From the NCBI GenBank assembly GCA_008694505.1, contig VZDJ01000624.1:171388-235387 (forward strand): a stretch of DNA of 64,000 bases, given 5' to 3'. Origin of the DNA: Cyanoderma ruficeps. Lineage: Eukaryota > Chordata > Aves > Passeriformes > Timaliidae. The notes below the pieces were generated by a model. It made no database searches. It worked only from the letters and a program-made list of their open reading frames with translations, and was not told the DNA's origin. Shown one piece after another: positions 61,700 through 64,000 of the stretch; within the stretch, counting starts at the first letter, position 1, and the number at the start of each line of letters is the position of its first letter. Both the position numbers and the translations under genes were made by a program.

Positions 61700-62860
61700 C
61701 TCTTAAAACAGGACATTTACAAGGACAAGATAAGAGGACTGGCAGATGTTCTTTGACTCATTCATTTGAAGGGAAGGGCATTCGGAAATGGCATTGGCAC
61801 AGAATGACATTTGAAATAATGGCCTGTGATTCTGTTGGCACTTTTAGTGTTAAGCAAGTGATCTGCAAGGTAAAGTGGATTCACAGTTAGAGTCAGCACC
61901 AGTGCACAGGTCGCCTGTAAAAATAGAAGATTCCATTATTCTTCAGGCTCCCCAGAGGGAGCAAGGTCTCCAGCATCATTACCAGGACTAAATCTGACTT
62001 TTCTACCTCCCCTAATTTCCTCCTAGTAATTATAGGTCAAGCACTCTTTTGTAAAATATAAAACCTTTGTTCTTATCAAAAATGAATAGCAGAGAAAAAA
62101 AAAAATAGAGGGTCCTAGGAAAAAAATTTCAATTAGAAAACCAAGCTAATTTGGTATGACCAAAGACTGTCAGGCATACAGACAGTGTTCTATTATGCAG
62201 TCATTTGGGCTCTTTCAAATTAGTTATGTTAATGTCCTGTGAGTGAATGTAACACTTGGATGGGACAAGATTTCTGCAATTAATTTCTGCAGTCAGTGGA
62301 GAGACAAGCAAATTTATTTTCCTCCTCTCTGGGAATTGGTAGTGGAGGGTGTGAAGTAGAGAAAGTGCATTTAGGAACAGAGTACAAGCTAAACACAAGC
62401 GCTAAATAAAGCAGAAACAATGGGAGCCAATGCCTCCTCATTCATTCAATTGACAATGTTTTGCAGCTTAAACCTGTTTTATTAATTATGTTTGACATTT
62501 CCTTAATTAGTTTCATTTACACCAAATCAATCCCTACTGCTGTATGGCATCATTTATCATTTTGAAAAATTTGCATACTGAGTGCTGACTTTTTCTACTT
62601 AATTATACATTAAAAGTGTCAAATGTGCTTGCTGCCTGGCATTATCTGCGCCAGAAAGGTTTGTGGCTGGACTGCGATGGTATTAATCATTAAGAGCTCC
62701 CAAGTGCTCCTGGGTAATATCTGGGGAGTAGAGTGGCTCTCATTTTAACGCTAGGGAGCAAGAAGTGTTTCTGCAAAATGACCCAAAGCAAAAACAAAAT
62801 AAATGACCTAAAACATCCGGTCTGCTGTAATGCTTTGCTCTTTCAGTGTAAGTATGCTCT
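61700..62860. promoter_or_regulatory. Candidate conserved noncoding element
   Basis: A repeat-poor stretch dense in developmental transcription-factor-like sites, strongest at 62410-62710: AACAATGG (SOX-type, 62416-62423), TAATTA homeodomain cores at 62483-62488, 62504-62509 and 62600-62605, a POU octamer ATTTGCAT (62569-62576), TAATCATTAA (62684-62693) and CCCAAGTG (NKX-type, near 62699-62706). There are no frame-preserving or repeat signatures. The texture resembles vertebrate developmental enhancers, but conservation itself cannot be seen from one sequence. Confidence 0.35.
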
Positions 62861-62861
62861 G

Positions 62862-62882
62862 GGAGAAAAAAAAAAAAAAAAA
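62862..62882. repeat. Poly-A tract
   Basis: A run of about twenty A directly after the candidate conserved element. Confidence 0.9.
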
Positions 62883-63057
62883 TACTGCTAACTATTAGCC
62901 CCCTGCATGTTGAAAATGAAGAGGCAGGTCCTCAGGATGGTGATGTTTTGTCTGAACGGGCAACAAGATATTTCAATTAAATATATATGGATGCCTGAGT
63001 AGCAGACCAACCGAAGCATGTATGTATCACCTTTTACTGATCTATACTGTTTGAGCT

Positions 63058-63140
63058 TTTGTTTTGTTGGGTTTGTTTTTTGGTTTGTTTTTTTTTTTTT
63101 GGTTGGTGTTTATTGTTTGTTTGTTTGTTTTTTCCCCATT
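63058..63140. repeat. T/G-rich GTTT simple repeat
   Basis: TTTTG, TTTGG and tandem GTTT units with a long T run. Confidence 0.9.
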
Positions 63141-64000
63141 GGAAAGTATTTAAGTTTAAAGACAACCAGGAATTAGCATTTCTCTCCATAAAATCCACAA
63201 TTTACCTAAAACAGCTTAAGAAATAATCAACCATTTCTTAAATAAGAGGTATCTAGGTTGTTAGGAAAGGATGTGGCTCTGGGCACAAGTCATTCCTGGA
63301 CAGAAAAATAAAAGGAGGCAGTGCTTGTAGCATCACACTGCTAGTCTCTTGGCAAGTATCTATAATCCAGTGCATGTATTTCAGTAGCAAAATAGCTATG
63401 AGTCTGACAGGTGCACTTCCACATTCAGATAAACAGCTGGTTTTGAGCAGGTTCAACTACTTATTAGCAGTAGCTTTAAGAAATACTTTTTCTCTCCTAA
63501 CTGTTGTGCTCATCAGTTGACACTTTCTGAGACCCTGTGAAGATCCTTAGTCAGGTAACTACTGATTTCAGGAAAATTTGAATCCATTATGTTTGTCACT
63601 TTTCTCTCTTATTCCCTATGCCTGCTTAGGACCTGGGCCAAAACTAATGTTTATGACCAGCCTAAGTTTTTCAACTCTCAGTTTAGTTACTGCATTTGCC
63701 CACCTGTCACAAGAATGGTTTGTTGGTGACCCACCAAAGCAAATGCAAAGACTTAAGTACAGTAGTAAATGTTAATCAGTGTTTCCAGAGCTACGTTAGA
63801 TATCTTGTTTTACAAAATTCCTAGTTGTGTTAGAGATTTTAGTGGTATTACATAAACCAGCATGATTTACAAAATAACCTAAGCACACTTCAACATTTTG
63901 ATCCTCCTGGGGCCAAAAATGGGATTTTCAGTGAGAAAACTCAAAAATATATAAGCATATCTTCTATCAGCTAGTAGACATGGGTTCAAACTCACCCCTA
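63141..64000. other. Unique sequence to the window end, no gene seen
   Basis: No exon, RNA gene or transposable element recognised. Open frames of 65 to 67 codons at 63253 (minus) and 63578 (plus) lack any family feature. Confidence 0.55.

Noticed and set aside
1..64000. tRNA, rRNA, snRNA or CRISPR array
   Set aside because: No cloverleaf, conserved small-RNA box or regularly spaced repeats were seen on reading through both strands.

Overview
This window looks like noncoding DNA from a bird, probably a songbird. It is AT-rich. Its recognisable repeats are CR1 LINE fragments on both strands, an avian ERVL-type endogenous retrovirus and several solo or partial LTRs. I see no Alu, L1 or other mammal-type repeats and nothing that looks bacterial. 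Four assembly N positions or runs lie in or near simple repeats. The placement as a bird is inferred from repeat types I recognise, not from any gene.

I found no host protein-coding exon, tRNA, rRNA or CRISPR array that I can support. The open reading frames are short (143 codons at most), match nothing I recognise, and the longer ones mostly lie in repeats or in locally GC-richer, stop-poor DNA. The simplest reading is a gene desert or the inside of a very large intron.

Layout. At 1-5.4 kb there is unique AT-rich sequence with an old CR1-like scrap and a short LTR (2709-2912). At 5.4-7.5 kb lies a composite retroviral block: an LTR (5419-6365) whose relative is at 40575-41133, followed by a second, gammaretrovirus-like LTR. 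At 7.5-16.5 kb I see no recognisable element. At 16.5-21.6 kb there are three CR1 3' ends, an ERVL-like LTR (about 19.1-19.8 kb) and a second copy of the short LTR (21349-21553). At 21.6-35.1 kb the sequence is unique, with a candidate regulatory segment near 33.4 kb. At 35.1-38.2 kb a minus-strand CR1 is followed by a decayed ERVL provirus that keeps two diverged LTRs and parts of pol (end of RT, RNase H, integrase). At 40.6-41.5 kb is the relative of the 5.4 kb LTR. At 42.9-43.9 kb is the longest CR1, which keeps the end of its reverse transcriptase frame and its 3' tail. At 53.0-53.7 kb is the best-preserved element, a solo LTR flanked by a perfect 6-bp duplication. At 58.6-59.0 kb is a minus-strand CR1. 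The last few kb (about 61.7-62.9 kb) are repeat-poor and dense in homeodomain, SOX and POU-type motifs, which makes them the best candidate for a conserved enhancer.

No genes work together here. The window records retroelement insertion and decay on a noncoding background, with a few stretches that may be regulatory. I did not find a convincing new biological system; the leads below are ranked accordingly.
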